NCBI GenBank assembly: GCA_029339505.1 | Contig: JAQISU010000071.1 | Coordinates: forward strand, 1,488,001-1,552,000 | Direction: 5' to 3' | From: Unio delphinus | Lineage: Eukaryota; Mollusca; Bivalvia; Unionida; Unionidae | DNA: 64,000 bases | Shown: positions 52,614 through 64,000 of the stretch, piece after piece | Layout of the letters: each line of letters starts with the position of its first letter | Numbering within the stretch: position 1 is the stretch's first letter | Program-made: the position numbers and the translations under genes | The notes under the pieces: model-generated | Databases searched by the model: none | Told to the model about the DNA's origin: nothing | Seen by the model: the letters and a program-made list of their open reading frames with translations, nothing else

Positions 52614-52760
52614 TCGCGAAAATTCTTCGAATTTTAAACACGATGAAATAATTGACCCGGGAACAGAGTATTTTATCGCAAACTGATAAAATACAAAATA
52701 ACTGTTATTTTACCAAAATAAGGGCTGCATAGATTTACTGGGAAAACCCTCCCTGCTGCT
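52614..52760 (-). repeat. P6 terminal region and terminus
   Basis: Ends GGGAAAACCCTCCCTGCTGCT at 52740-52760, a terminus of the AGCAGCAG class with an inner sequence unlike P2. The ATPase points at it, as in P1. No partner end with a matching flank was found. Confidence 0.6.
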
Positions 52761-52789
52761 CTTTATCACAAGTCTTGTCATTATGCATG

Positions 52790-53650
52790 TTGGATCACTG
52801 AATCATTCAAAATACTGATTACAATCCGCAGGGTAGAAAGCAACGTTTTTCAAACAAGATCACGTCAATGGATTTATATTTTGTAATCCAGAGATCAACG
52901 TGACCAAATTCGACACAAAACCGTGATATATCATCGTGAATTATTTTGGTGTTGGACGCCAGGACATTTGTGTGCTATATGACCCACAACAGACATCGTA
53001 TTAAAACATTTACTGAGTAATTAGTCACGGTCGCCGTCACATGTTACAGCAAACTCTCCGCACGTTGGAGAGATTCCTTCTGATAAAGTATGCCAGACGG
53101 TAAAACAAATCGATTAAATGTTGATTCATCTGTAACAATTATATCTGCATCATGACCGTCAAGTAGCCAGACACATACAGGGTCACTCGCACCAATTTTA
53201 TGTATCTACTCAAAAATACTGCCATCATAAAATGACGTTGTCCTTTTTCAGCGAAACGTTGTTAATTGTGTAGTTCAGGCGTGACTGTTATCCCTGATGG
53301 AGATTCTTTACTACGGTAATTGACGTCATTATGCAAAATGTAGTTTGTAATTGTTCTTGCAACGATATGAAACTTCAATTTCTTCCATCACTGCTACTTC
53401 ATTTATTTTAGCTCCGCCAGTAAGAGAATCGTCCCATTGTCTTATTAATATTTATTAGTGATACTGTCAGTCCGTATTCCACATCTCGAGTTAATAAAAT
53501 GTTGTCTGATACGTGTACGTCCCTTAATGTGCCAGTTCTCATTTGGGCAAGAACATTAATACCATTTAAACGGTATAGTGCATAAAATGCAGTGGACACT
53601 GGATACGCGCTAATGTATTATTGTTCCTCTATTCCGGTAAATGTGCCTAG
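52790..53650 (-). pseudogene. DNA polymerase N-terminal half (relic P7)
   Basis: Pieces match the P2 polymerase in order: FYALYRLNGINVLAQMR and VEYGLTVSLININK (53600-53430), DPVCVWLLDGHDAD with PSGILYQKE (about 53190-53090), a WRPTP segment near 52965, and a decayed motif A region with YPA and DCNQYFE near 52830. Frames change at least four times. The gene stops at the P6 terminus, so P6 probably inserted into it. Confidence 0.6.
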
Positions 53651-54119
53651 TATGGAGTTTTTGTCCACACTTACGACATTGTTATGTGGCTGTGAATCCT
53701 TAAAAAGGATCCAGTGCGAACGTGAATAATCCAATTTTGATGGCTAACATGTTCGACAATAAATTGTATTCTGAATATGTAACTGCTGTCATGCATAAGT
53801 TTATTAATAAAACGCTAGTCGTTTGTCGTTCAAGATGGAATCAAGAAAGATGCCTTCCTCGTCGCTACTGAACTTTGTCTAAAGATGAACATCGCCATCG
53901 TGCGCAAACTAACTTTTTGCCGATTTGATAAATTCGTGAAACTTTTAAATCCAATGTTTTTTTTGGGGTTTTTTTTGTCTTTGGTTAATCGGTCAAAGTG
54001 TTAATATTCACTCTCCAAAAATATTTTCGTTCTCGTAAGAAAGGTTTATCTCTGCTGCTTTAATTTGGTTCGATCATCGATAATTTACGGAGCCCGTGAA
54101 GGGACACACTTCACATATT
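53651..54119. other. Spacer, no gene recognised
   Basis: Contains an isolated TCTCTGCTGCT at 54049-54059 that could be the decayed end of P7, with nothing else to support it. T-runs near 53955-53990. Confidence 0.35.
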
Positions 54120-54545
54120 TTGTAATCCGAGATCTCGATTTACTAATCCGAGATCTCGATTTACTAATCCGAGATCTCGGTTTAGTAATCCGAGATCACG
54201 GTTTACTAATCCGAGATCTCGATTTACTAATCCGAGATCTCGGTTTACTAATCCGAGATCTCAGTTTACTAATCCGAGATCTCGATTTACTAATCCGAGA
54301 TCTCGGTTTAGTAATCCGAGATCTCGATTTAGTAATCCGAGATCTCGATTTAGTAATCCGAGATATCGATTTACTAATCCGAGATCTCGGTTTACTAATC
54401 CGAGATCTCGGTTTACTAATCCGAGATCTCGATTTACTAATCCGAGATCTCGGTTTACTAATCCGAGATCTCGATTTAGTAATCCGAGATCTCGGTTTAC
54501 TAATCCGAGATCTCGAATTACTAATCCGAGGTCTCGGTTTACTCT
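54120..54545 (+). repeat. 21-bp minisatellite, about 20 copies
   Basis: Unit AATCCGAGATCTCGGTTTACT with a few variants (GATTTA for GGTTTA, TTTAGT for TTTACT). The core CCGAGATCTCGG is palindromic. The 21-bp period keeps all frames open, so the 181-codon IRDLDLL-repeat ORF over it is probably not a gene. Confidence 0.95.
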
Positions 54546-55205
54546 ATAGATTTAAATTGAAGAATTTTTCATCTTGTGGCCTCGTTTTGACTGAATGTGC
54601 TTATTGTTGATATACTGCTAAAGGTTGGAGGCGAAATATTCAAGCATCTGAGGTAAGTTGTAACTGTAGATTATATAATAAGGGCGTTTATTACAAATAA
54701 AATAAAATAATGCTCGTAAAGTTACGAGAATAGATAAGAAAATATGCTTTGCTGTATCAAGTTAGTCAAGCCATCTCACGGTCGAAGATCAAGTAGTAAA
54801 GTACCACATTATACTTCTACAGTTAAGCATTCATGATTATTACTTTTGTCACGGCAGCTGAGTGTTTGTCACTTGATCCGTCTGCAAATCCATCGTTTTT
54901 TATTGTCTCTTGAAACACCATTTTAGAGTATGTAGTTAAGTTCCCTGTAGTTCCTGTTAATATTATGCGAATTTAGGATTCAGGTTCGATCCTGGTGAAC
55001 CATTGTTTGGATTAAAAGATCTGAAGATTATTTGTCTATGTAAATACAAAAAAAGTCTACACTACGATGTCTTTGTGTTTAAATTAGATAAGGAGTATTA
55101 ACTAATCAATTAGTTATTGGTCTTTTATTAGACCGCAATCAATTCATAAAGAAATGGCATAGAGATGAAAATGTCCATGTATGCTTGATTTAATATTCCA
55201 ATATC
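54546..55205. other. Host spacer with a possible splice donor
   Basis: No gene. AGCATCTGAGGTAAGT at 54643-54658 is a good donor consensus and recurs near 55387. A tRNA-T-arm-like CAGGTTCGATCCTGGTGAAC at 54980-54999 may be a SINE fragment. Confidence 0.4.
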
Positions 55206-55322
55206 TCAATGTACTAATCCGAGATCTCGATTTACTAATCCGAGATCTCGATTTACTAATCCGAGATCTCGGTTTACTAATCCGAGATCTCGGTTTACTA
55301 ATCCGAGATCTCGGTTTAGTGA
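55206..55322 (+). repeat. 21-bp minisatellite, second array, about 5-6 copies
   Basis: Same unit and same direction as 54120-54545. Followed 70 bp later by AGCATCTGAAGTAAGT (55387-55402), as the first array is followed by AGCATCTGAGGTAAGT. Confidence 0.93.
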
Positions 55323-56953
55323 TTTGTCATGCGCAAGCCTCACTTTGATTCTTGCAAAAGGAAGGAGGGACGTTTGAGAGAAGTACAGCATCTGAAGTAA
55401 GTAATTGCTGTATCTGTACAAGTTTAATTCATAAGTGACATTCTTTTTCAATCAAATGAAAATCATTATAACGAAAGTGACGAAGCGTGATACTTTATGT
55501 GACAAATGCATTCGGTTTATTGCACAAGTCAGAGCATCGCACCGTTACACAACCTATAGTATATTGTTCAAGTCATTAATACAGAAAAACAAAAGCCACA
55601 GAGCTTGTGCTATTATTTTGAGGATAACGTTTTGATCGCAATATATAGGCCTGCTGCAAGACATTTTGTAATGTAACTAAAATATGGTTTAACAATTTGT
55701 GTATGTACCACACCTATTTGCATCTCGTGTTATGTTTAAGACATTTGTGTAATCCAAGAAACCCAAACGGTGTTATTCCTGCATCGTGATACATACAATA
55801 AAACTTATTTAACACGAACGAATATTTTAATGTTATATAGATACCCCCCACCCCGATTCTTGCAGAAAATAATTCTTGACATTATTTCTTCAGATCAAAA
55901 CATTCCTTTCGCTCATACGAAAAACTGTACAAATGTGACGTTATGGCTAAAGGTCGGTACACCCATAAATGAAAACATTTCTCGGAATAATTTTAACTGA
56001 TTTAAAATACTAGTCACTTTGAAGGCTCAGATACAAAAAATTATAAAGAATAGCACTGTTATTGTAACTAAAAAATCTATTGATGTTCATAGACCAATTA
56101 TAACATTCTTGTCTCCATGATTTGCAATGGTGTAATATAATCAGAACAGCAAATTAAATAAAATTTATTTATCCTTAGTTGTACGGTGAGGAGCAAATCC
56201 TCGGAATGTCTTACTTGAGTTTATTTAAAATTACAGGAAAGGAAATTCTTTGGAACTGGACCAGTTTTAGAAGGGCAGTTTAGTGGTTCTTATCTTTCCA
56301 AAGGAACTATGTTTTCAAGATTTTGTTAACTTTAGACTTATCTTGCACTGAGAAATGGTGTTAAACACAACAAGAACAACATGTATACATTACATGTCCA
56401 CTTTAAAATATGTAATCAATTGATGATATATTGTTTTATTTAAATTTTAATTTGATTAATTAATCTCTGTATACCTATTCATCTACTGTATGTGATCATT
56501 TATTAATCCACCTGTCTGTCCTTCCACTTATCCATAAATTGAAGCAAACATGGCTTAAGAGATGTCATTCTGTGTTGTGATGTACTGTTGCATGTACATG
56601 TGTATGACAGCAGCAGCAAGAAGGGTAAACAGACCGAAACTATTTCAGACAAAATAAAAAAATGAACCCGAAACTAGTTCAGACCGAAACTATTTCAGGC
56701 AGATGAGACTAGAGAGAGAATGGCGAATAGACAAGTTTTCACACAAAAAAAGTCTCTACAGAGAGAGAGAGTAAATAGACCAAGTTTTCAAACCTCTACG
56801 GAGACTAAACTATTTCAGACAAAACAAAATTGTTATGGTTTTAACCGAATATTTGATCAAGTAACTAATTTCACAGTAACTAACAATAATTCAGGTACTT
56901 ATGCACAATACTGAATGTAAGATATATTTTTATTTCATGTATGGTAGTTCATA
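55323..56953. other. Host 5' region of the HECT-like gene
   Basis: No supported ORF. 56620-56840 carries scattered repeats of GAAACTATTTCAG(A/G)C and AGACCAAGTTTTC-like text. Possible 5' UTR or promoter of the gene starting at 56954; no firm TATA or initiator was recognised. Confidence 0.35.
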
Positions 56954-57037
56954 ATGGACGAAGGTAGAAAACTTGAGGATTTCTTGAAGAAAAGGGGACT
57001 TCAGCAAGATTTGATTGAGAAAATCCAAGAGCAGAAG
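56954..57037 (+). CDS. HECT-like host gene, first coding exon
   Basis: ATG at 56954, then 28 codons (MDEGRKLEDFLKKRGLQQDL ... EKIQEQK) and a GTACCA donor at 57038 in phase 0. The acceptor at 60296 opens in phase 0 with IDCQTLCAMPD. The joined start has the form of a short SAM-like N-terminus (a 'W/K-x-GL...I..F...KID...L..M' pattern) common on HECT-like proteins of this type in fish and invertebrates. I infer the junction from the splice sites and this pattern; transcripts would settle it. Confidence 0.6.
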
Positions 57038-60000
57038 GTACCATAGACTAAAAAGTTTGATGTTGTCCATAATTTCCCTTTTCAGGATGGGAGTAAGTTA
57101 CATGATTGATCTAATTGTGTGGCAGCCTAAGTGGTTACGTCTACCTCGGATGCATGAGGTCACAGTTTTGAACCCCCGTTTAGTCATAGCAAAGACTTAT
57201 GAAAATGGTACTAGTACCTGCCTCACTTGGTGCTTAAGAGGTTAGTGTTAATTTGACTGGATGGGATCATGGGACATCATGCTACATGTCTTCATCATGA
57301 TTCCAAAGTGCTAGACATCACTATAAATTGCCACACTGCAGACATCATAACAGTGTAACTGAAAAACTATTAAAGCTACCTTAAAAATCCAAATCAGAAA
57401 CACACACACATAAATATGTATCAGCTTACTTTACTCACTGACATGACTGATGCTATTTTGATCATAGTTTGCATGTCTGTCGTCTGCTCTTAAACATGAT
57501 AACGTTACCATGATAAACTGAGTAAATTTAATAAATTGTTAAGATAAGTAGACACATATTTAATAGAGACTTCATATAAATTTAGTACCAGTATTATGTG
57601 TGTAAGCTTTTGAAGAAATGTGTAAAAGACACCACTGTCTTAAATATTTATTGAACTTCATTCTTATTTTTCAGTCTTAATTTTCCAATTGTATCTTGTG
57701 GCTCAAATAGTTTCAAAGAATATGACCCAAGTATTGGAACCTTTGTAAGGACATAGCCATTATAAATATAAACCTTTTGAAGTCCATTATGTCATGGCCT
57801 GAAAAGTTTGTGAAGTTAAGGTTCTTACCATCATTACGTTTGGTAAATAATACATGCAGCTTTTATTTATTTACATTTTACTGCTATGTAAATTGGTACA
57901 TGTTTTTTTTAAAATTAGTAACCTAAACAATAGAAAACAAGGAGCCATGTGGCTAGTATCAAACCTATATATAGACCTCCATATGTCCCTTGTTTGTTAA
58001 TACTATGCATTAATGCTCTCATTAACAACGTTTTAAATTTTTAAAAAGTTCTCAATGAATGATTCATGGCCCTAGACATTTCAGTTTTGCTCAAATGACA
58101 TCATTTTCATTTCTCTTATTCTGTCTGTCTGTCTCTAATTTAAAGAGTTATTTGATAATACATAAAGCAATTTATAGTACATGTATATGCATAGAACACA
58201 AACAACATTTGAGTCTGCAACATTTACATATGCAGTCGTCAAAGATTAGGTTATCGGCTGTAGATGTTTACAAAATTGGCAGTAATATGGTATGCAAGAA
58301 CTGTCCATGTCATGTATGTATACAGTAGTAATATGAAACAGTATCACAAAGAAACAAAAGTTATTTGTCCTATACTTGTCAGATGCATTAAAAACAAAAG
58401 TATTGCCTACTGCATCCTGTAACATTAAAAAATTCAAGAAGAGGTAAAAAGAATGCCAGCATAAAATTAATATTTTTAGTTGTGATGCTAACAAGACTAA
58501 TATGTTATCCATTCTATCATTTTCTGGAACAATGTGAAGTCTTCGCTCTACTGATATATCTCAACTTCTATTTAGTGAGAGAGAGGAATACACTACATCC
58601 TGCTGATCAAATTCTCTTTTCAGCCACTTGTCCAGTGATTTCTGAAAAGTCAGTTGTAACCTCTACATTTTCACTTGTCCCAAAATTTCAGTCTCTTGCC
58701 TGAACTGGATTAGATGTATGTATTATAATCAGTATTATAAATGTTAGACAAAATAATGTACAACATATTTATTTTTCAAAGGCTTTAATGTTTTAGTTTA
58801 TGTTACTTTAAAGGTAGCTTATATAAACTAATTCTTGTTCCAGTATGGTAGAATCCGTCAGCAAGAATGGACATTCAATTACTGGAATGTTTCTCACAAG
58901 ACTCAGTAAAAGAAAAAAACAAAATCTTTTACCTTGAGTTTTTTTTTAAAGTTTAAAACCATTCTTCTCCTGGAGTGCACACGCCATTTCTACATCAATA
59001 TATAGTGTTTCATCTTGGGCCATGGTGTAGACTGTGTTAAAAATTTGTTTTGGATTTCATTCTTATTTAGTTTTAAAATAGCCTTCCTAGTGGAGTGTTA
59101 GAAGTTCTAACTTCCAGGATTTTCTACACATTCCGGTTAGTGTTATGCATACACATTGGTGCACATAATTTTCAAGATTCAAAACTCCCATGAAATGTGC
59201 TTGATTAATACTGCATTTTTCAGTTCCATGCACAAATACATGTACATTGGCTGAATTTCCTATCTGTGCCAGTTTGGGATATTGTTTGTAATAACTGGAT
59301 AACATATTTTCTCCTACTCAATAAATTCAAACCAAAAGCATCAGACAATTATTTGGCTCATAGTTTTGTCATGTTTGATTTTTGTTCATACCATATTATC
59401 TGGCTTACGTCGCTTGGGAAGAACAGTTACATCAGTCTCATTGGCAACTTTACATTGTATCCTTATCTTTTATCTCATGATCTTCCTCGCAAAAATGATT
59501 TAGTAAACTAATTTTAACCAAAATAGAAAAGATCCCCTGATTGGACAATTTCTTCTACTATAGTGATCATATCAAACGTCTGGTAAATGCAAACACATAC
59601 CACTGCTTTAGTGTAATTATTCGACTTAAAATGCAATCCAACATGCTGAAGCCAATCATCTGTTTAATCAATTATAAAATTAGCAACTCATTACTGTCAT
59701 TTATTCGGTTCATAAATGAAAAGTACACTTATACTAATTAATCGCCTTTCATTAATTTCAGTTCATGGTGGATTGAAATCATATGGTGATCTGCTCATGA
59801 GTGTCTATTTAGTAAATACAATAACAAGGTCATTAACAAGATGCTATTTCATCATGTCAAATTTGTTTCTTTTTAGATGTTTGATTGGTTGATAATTTGG
59901 CCACTTAGACCAATATGCAGTCAAGCAGTAATATAATTCATGCACATATGTATTTAATTCAAGCATTTATGTATACCCAAAGGTCATGAATGGCCAGATA

Positions 60001-60297
60001 AAGGTTGATACAGTGATTCAAGTAAGAAAATATGTGCTTTCCCAATTTGTTTTAAAACAGGGATAAAATCACTTGTCCTGGACTAAGGTCTTTAAACATA
60101 TGACTTTTCCAGCTTTGAAAATGTATTATAGTCCTTTACATAAGGCTATATGTTTTCATCAGCCATCAGCTATGCACTATGGAGCCAACAGTGAGTCAAT
60201 TTTTAATGTTACCAATTTCTCGCATTTACTTGCACATATCACAAGAAATTTGTATTACTGAAATGATTGACTGTACTATTTTATGTTTGTGTTTTAG
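57038..60297 (+). other. Intron of the HECT-like gene
   Basis: 3.26 kb between a GT donor at 57038 and an acceptor TTTGTGTTTTAG ending at 60297. It holds a SINE copy and many short chance ORFs, nothing else recognised. Confidence 0.6.
57118..57400 (+). mobile_element. tRNA-derived SINE, copy 2 (older)
   Basis: Aligns with 27991-28307 across head, body (GTGCTAGACATCACTATAAA) and tail (CTGAAAAACTATTAAAGCTA), but with more changes and a decayed B box. It is followed by a short (CA)n. Same strand as the host gene. Confidence 0.75.
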
Positions 60298-62343
60298 ATT
60301 GACTGCCAAACCCTGTGTGCAATGCCAGACAGTCAGTTACAATTGTATATTCCAAAGCTTGGTGATGTATATGCCACAAAAAGATTTTGCCAGGAATTAT
60401 TCAGCAAACAACAGAAGTATAACAGAAAAAACACATTGTTGGAGAAGCTCCGTCGTAAACTCGGATCAAAATACAATAAACATGATGTCCGTGATGAAGA
60501 GGAGTCATCAGATCAAAGAAGAGAAAAGCTTTTGGGAAATGCAAATGCTTCAAAAAATGAGAGAAAGATTGAACTTGGCTGGTGTGATTTTAATATATGC
60601 TCTGAAAAGTACCAACAGGTTAGAAATAAAAATGGTGGTGGAACAAGGGAAGCAAAAGTGAGCAAATATTGGAAAGCAGAAGACATTCTTGAATATGGAA
60701 AGGGACTTTTTTTCCCTGGAGGTGTATCAAAAAAAGGGCTTGAATCAGAATTTGAATTTCATTTAAAAGATTTCCAGCAGTCAGCAGTTGATGATTCTGC
60801 AACAGTGGAAGATCTGTACAAAATAACACAAATGAGAATACTTAGATTCTATGTTTATACAAGAAAAAAGCAGCCTGTTGTTATTGTAGAGGCAAGTGAT
60901 AAAGGTCTTTTGGAGGGGAATTTTTCTGGATTAACCACTCGTGTTGGGAAATCAGTCCTGGGATTAGATTTTCCATCTGCCTCAGCCTCTGTCAATCCTC
61001 TGCCAACAACATACACAGCATTATGTGCAACACCAACAGCACTGAATGACTCAACACCATCATCAACCATGAAATCCAGTGATTCAAATCTGCAGTCAAG
61101 TTTGTTGACAGTTCAAGTAGATAATGAAATAATGTTTTCACTTTGTGCTGAAAGTTACAAACTTTTGTCATCAGAGGAGTCTCCTTCAGTGTCGTGCAAT
61201 TCCTTACCCAATCCTTCAACATCAGAGGCTGGAAATTTATGCATGGATGAAATGGATGATATTGTTGTTTTTGAATCAGTATCTTCTGAATCTGTCAATA
61301 CATTATCACCAGAAATTCCAGCTCCACAAACATTTCAGACTGCACAGGAGCAAGAGAAACTTCCATCAACACTTAGAATACATCAAGGTAACTGTTTTAA
61401 TGAACTGATAAGGCTGTATCAGAAGGAAGAGATGTGTCTTAGCAGTTGCACAGTGAAAAGGGTATTACCCAATGGAGAAGATGAAAGAGGTGAAGGTGTT
61501 GGACTTCTCAGAGATATTTTCACTGAATTCTGGGAAAGCTTCTATTCCAAATGTTGTGAGGGTGCTGATATCAAGGTTCCTATTTTGAGACATGATATGG
61601 GTGAAGATGAATGGAAATCAGTAGGTAGAATCATATGTGATGGTTGGTCAACCTTGAAATACTTTCCAGTGCAACTTGCACAACCTGTACTTGAAGATGC
61701 AATATTTGGTATGATTACAGTAAGTCTTACAACAACCTTTCTTGGCTTCATACCACTTTCAGAAAGAACCATCATTCAAGCAGCATTAGATAACTTTGAA
61801 TTGGTTGATATGAATGACCTGTTGGAGGTTTTGGAATCCCATGAGTGTAAAAAGTTGCCAACACCTGCAAACATCCAGTCAATCATTCAGGAAATTGCAC
61901 ACAAGGAAATCTTACAGGAGCCAAAGTTTGTCATTGAAAGTTGGAGAAAGGTGTTTGGAACCAATCTGGAAATAGATCAAAATGAGCTTTGTGACATTTT
62001 TAAAGAAAAGCAGCCAACAGTGAAGAAAATATTGAATGCTTTGAACTTTCCAGATGTGATGGACTGCAGCCAGCAGAGCACAGCTAACTACCTGAAACGT
62101 TTTATAAAAGGGTTGGACAAGAAAGGTATGGAAAACTTTCTGCGGTTTTGCACAGGTTCCAATCTTATGAGTGAGAAGATCACTGTTGAGTTTACAAGGT
62201 TATATGGCTTTGAAAGACGCCCAGTAGCACATACCTGTGGAAGTATTCTACAAATGCCATCAACTTATGAAACCTTTTCAGATATGCGAGAAGAATTTGA
62301 AAATATCTTATCAAGCAATGTTTGGGAGATGAGTTTTGTTTAA
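60298..62343 (+). CDS. HECT-like (G2E3-type) ubiquitin ligase, main exon
   Basis: The open frame runs 673 codons from the ATG at 60322, plus eight upstream codons from the acceptor. Residues 1-60 are basic and helical; about 210-355 is a Ser/Thr-rich linker. From about residue 355 a HECT-like domain follows: VKRVLPNGEDERGEGVGLLR, then FTEFW, and a final AHTCGSILQMPSTY with the Cys at residue 639 in the place of the HECT catalytic Cys. HECT enzymes accept ubiquitin on that Cys and pass it to substrates. This subgroup is shorter and diverged, so activity is not certain. No stops; the gene looks alive. Confidence 0.72.
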   Translation: MDCQTLCAMPDSQLQLYIPKLGDVYATKRFCQELFSKQQKYNRKNTLLEKLRRKLGSKYNKHDVRDEEESSDQRREKLLGNANASKNERKIELGWCDFNICSEKYQQVRNKNGGGTREAKVSKYWKAEDILEYGKGLFFPGGVSKKGLESEFEFHLKDFQQSAVDDSATVEDLYKITQMRILRFYVYTRKKQPVVIVEASDKGLLEGNFSGLTTRVGKSVLGLDFPSASASVNPLPTTYTALCATPTALNDSTPSSTMKSSDSNLQSSLLTVQVDNEIMFSLCAESYKLLSSEESPSVSCNSLPNPSTSEAGNLCMDEMDDIVVFESVSSESVNTLSPEIPAPQTFQTAQEQEKLPSTLRIHQGNCFNELIRLYQKEEMCLSSCTVKRVLPNGEDERGEGVGLLRDIFTEFWESFYSKCCEGADIKVPILRHDMGEDEWKSVGRIICDGWSTLKYFPVQLAQPVLEDAIFGMITVSLTTTFLGFIPLSERTIIQAALDNFELVDMNDLLEVLESHECKKLPTPANIQSIIQEIAHKEILQEPKFVIESWRKVFGTNLEIDQNELCDIFKEKQPTVKKILNALNFPDVMDCSQQSTANYLKRFIKGLDKKGMENFLRFCTGSNLMSEKITVEFTRLYGFERRPVAHTCGSILQMPSTYETFSDMREEFENILSSNVWEMSFV

Positions 62344-64000
62344 TGTGAATCAAAGCATATAGGAACGATGTTTAGTGTTAGGGTTGTTTCTTAGTACATG
62401 CAGTATTACTACATATAATATTATTTGACCTATGACATTGTCAACTGTGAAAAGATCTCTCCATGTAATAAAACCCAGAAAACATTCAGAATAATGTGCT
62501 TAGCAGTCCAGAATGTTTCATTACCATTTTATATCTTCAGAGAAGGGTGACACTAATTTCATTTGGAGATGCTGCTGAATATCAACTGATGTAAGATTTA
62601 ATTCAAATTCAAAGATAGATGGGACCATCATTACATTTATTAATCATCATTTAATATCAGTATATTATTGTTTTTAATTCTTAAATGTTCATTACAATGT
62701 TTACAATTCTTTGTTACTGTTCAGGTCTCTTTGTAGTTTTCTTGTTTCATTGTAATATTACAATTTATTGGAATACCTGCTTATTCTGAAGGGAAAACAG
62801 AAAATAATGTTTTGTCCTGAAAAGGTCAGAAAAATAATGCATAATTATGTTCAATTTGTATTATGTGAAACATTGCTTTTAAGTTTGTGTAACTGGATAA
62901 TATATTCAGACACATATAAAACAACTTTGTTACTTACCATTATAATTTTGTTCCATGGTTCTTTTAAAAGCATGACAGTTTAAGGACATTGAAATAAATC
63001 TTGGTTCTATATTTCAGGCTTCTGATGATTACATCACAGCATGTACTTTGATTAATAATGAGCTTTATGTTTGTGTCCATAAATTTAGATGATATATATA
63101 TTTTTTTGTATTTTGACAGTCAGAAAGTAAATGAGCTACATTTGTTTCTTTGTGGGAAATGTTCCAATAGAGCACATGCTCCATTTCTCCTCAGAATAAA
63201 AGTTACCTTGTTTCTGTCCATCTTAGGATTGAAGTTGTGATTGATAACAGTTTTTTACATCTTCATTATGATTCAGAATTTTCCAAACAGGTTTCATGTT
63301 TCAATTACTGAAATGGTGTTATTTCTTTTATATCAGTTAATGTTTTAGTGTAAATTAATTCAATTGATTTATAAGTATATTATGTATAGATTGCATAATA
63401 TAATATTATTTTTAATGAATCTTGTCTCTGGAATAAAAGAATAATGACTCTTGGAAGTCTTTGCTGCTGAGTGGCATATTGCAGGACATGTGATAAAAGT
63501 CAGTATTACTATTTTGCTTTTACTCCATGATGGAACTGATTCTCCCCGCTTTATATCTGTTGATTAATCATACTACGTTTATGAATAATAGCTTGAATTC
63601 TAGTAAAGAGATTTACAATTTACTTGTTTAATTCATAGTTGGGATAAAATTGACCTATTTGGTTTCATTTTTTAGTGACTTACTTTAGAATATAAAATAA
63701 AAATGGTATTTTCAATCAAGCATTACTGCAAAGATTTGGTTTATAGAGTTATGTTTTGGCGGAACAAAAATATCATGAGGTCTCTTGTCGATGCATACCT
63801 TATCCCCATCCTCATCCAATCATTATGTAAGCATACCATGGATTACTATACAGCTGAAATAGATTGTTGAGTTTTATACTCTTCTTCATGTCTTGGATCC
63901 TGTGAAAGTTTATAAAATACGTACGATTAACCATAGTTGTTTTTTTTAATTATCTGTATCAAATGAGCATCTTTGCAAGAGAATTTCCATTTGGACACTG
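62344..64000. other. 3' UTR and downstream host sequence
   Basis: AATAAA at 62467-62472 is the first candidate polyadenylation signal for the HECT-like gene; others lie near 62990 and 63435. The rest is AT-rich with no supported gene. Confidence 0.5.

Noticed and set aside
54049..54064. TCTCTGCTGCT as the right end of P7
   Set aside because: Eleven bases resemble a terminus, but inner TIR text, a partner end and a TSD are all missing.
54065..54610. 181-codon ORF with an IRDLDLL heptad
   Set aside because: The 21-bp minisatellite is a multiple of three without stops, so any frame stays open; there is no codon bias or partner domain.
54975..55005. Possible tRNA gene (GGTTCGATCCTGG)
   Set aside because: Only a T-arm-like stretch; no acceptor stem, D-arm or anticodon arm can be drawn.

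Overview
The window looks like a piece of a marine invertebrate nuclear genome. A mollusc is my best guess, from two copies of a tRNA-headed SINE and a HECT-like host gene with an intron; this is inference. It is AT-rich, full of microsatellites, and about 50 kb of it is a graveyard of Polinton/Maverick-like elements (endogenous virus-like DNA transposons) and LINEs. No bacterial-style operons or RBSs apply. Most virus-like genes carry stops or frameshifts, so they are relics.

Layout. (1) 1-28585: the outermost relic, P1, lies in reverse orientation. Its helicase gene is cut in two (1-204 and 20694-20960) by a Tx1/L1-type LINE on the minus strand (205-20693). That LINE is itself cut by a nearly complete Polinton-like element, P2 (1748-18092), with ~0.3 kb terminal inverted repeats and an identical 6-bp target duplication, TCCTTA. 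P1 continues after an I-clade LINE (about 20975-27620) with an ATPase fragment, a SINE and its terminus at 28585. (2) 28744-30300: capsid-gene relic P3. (3) 30300-33340: nothing I can assign. (4) 33360-34426: relic P4, cut within its major capsid gene by the terminus of P5. (5) 34427-41491: P5, with a well preserved structural gene block. (6) 41540-45540: a noncoding hairpin array followed by an inverted early-gene block (coiled protein, HNH nuclease, zinc protein, PolB fragment, integrase). (7) 45560-46760: more capsid-side fragments. (8) 46765-52203: a large ~1.9 kb-arm inverted repeat around a different replication gene (primase/SF2-helicase-like), then an ATPase and a terminus at 52760 (P6), abutting a PolB relic P7 (52790-53650). 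(9) 53650-64000: host sequence, with two arrays of one 21-bp minisatellite and a two-exon HECT-like gene (56954-57037 and 60298-62343).

In P2 the early genes (packaging ATPase, PLA2-like protein, DDE integrase, PolB-SF1 helicase-HNH fusion, zinc protein, HNH nuclease) occupy the left half. The minus-strand virion genes (penton-like, membrane protein, fibre-like, adenain-type protease, membrane-active minor protein, major capsid protein, amphipathic protein, coiled-coil protein) occupy the right half. P5 repeats the structural order gene for gene, which makes the two elements mutually supporting annotations.

The most interesting signals are: a four-fold hairpin array whose stems differ in sequence but keep pairing (41560-42492); an exchange of the replication gene next to the same divergent zinc-protein gene; dense three-base-loop micro-palindromes in intergenic regions and inside one ORF; and the Polinton-in-LINE-in-Polinton nesting. 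All homology calls come from reading motifs by eye; no search was run.
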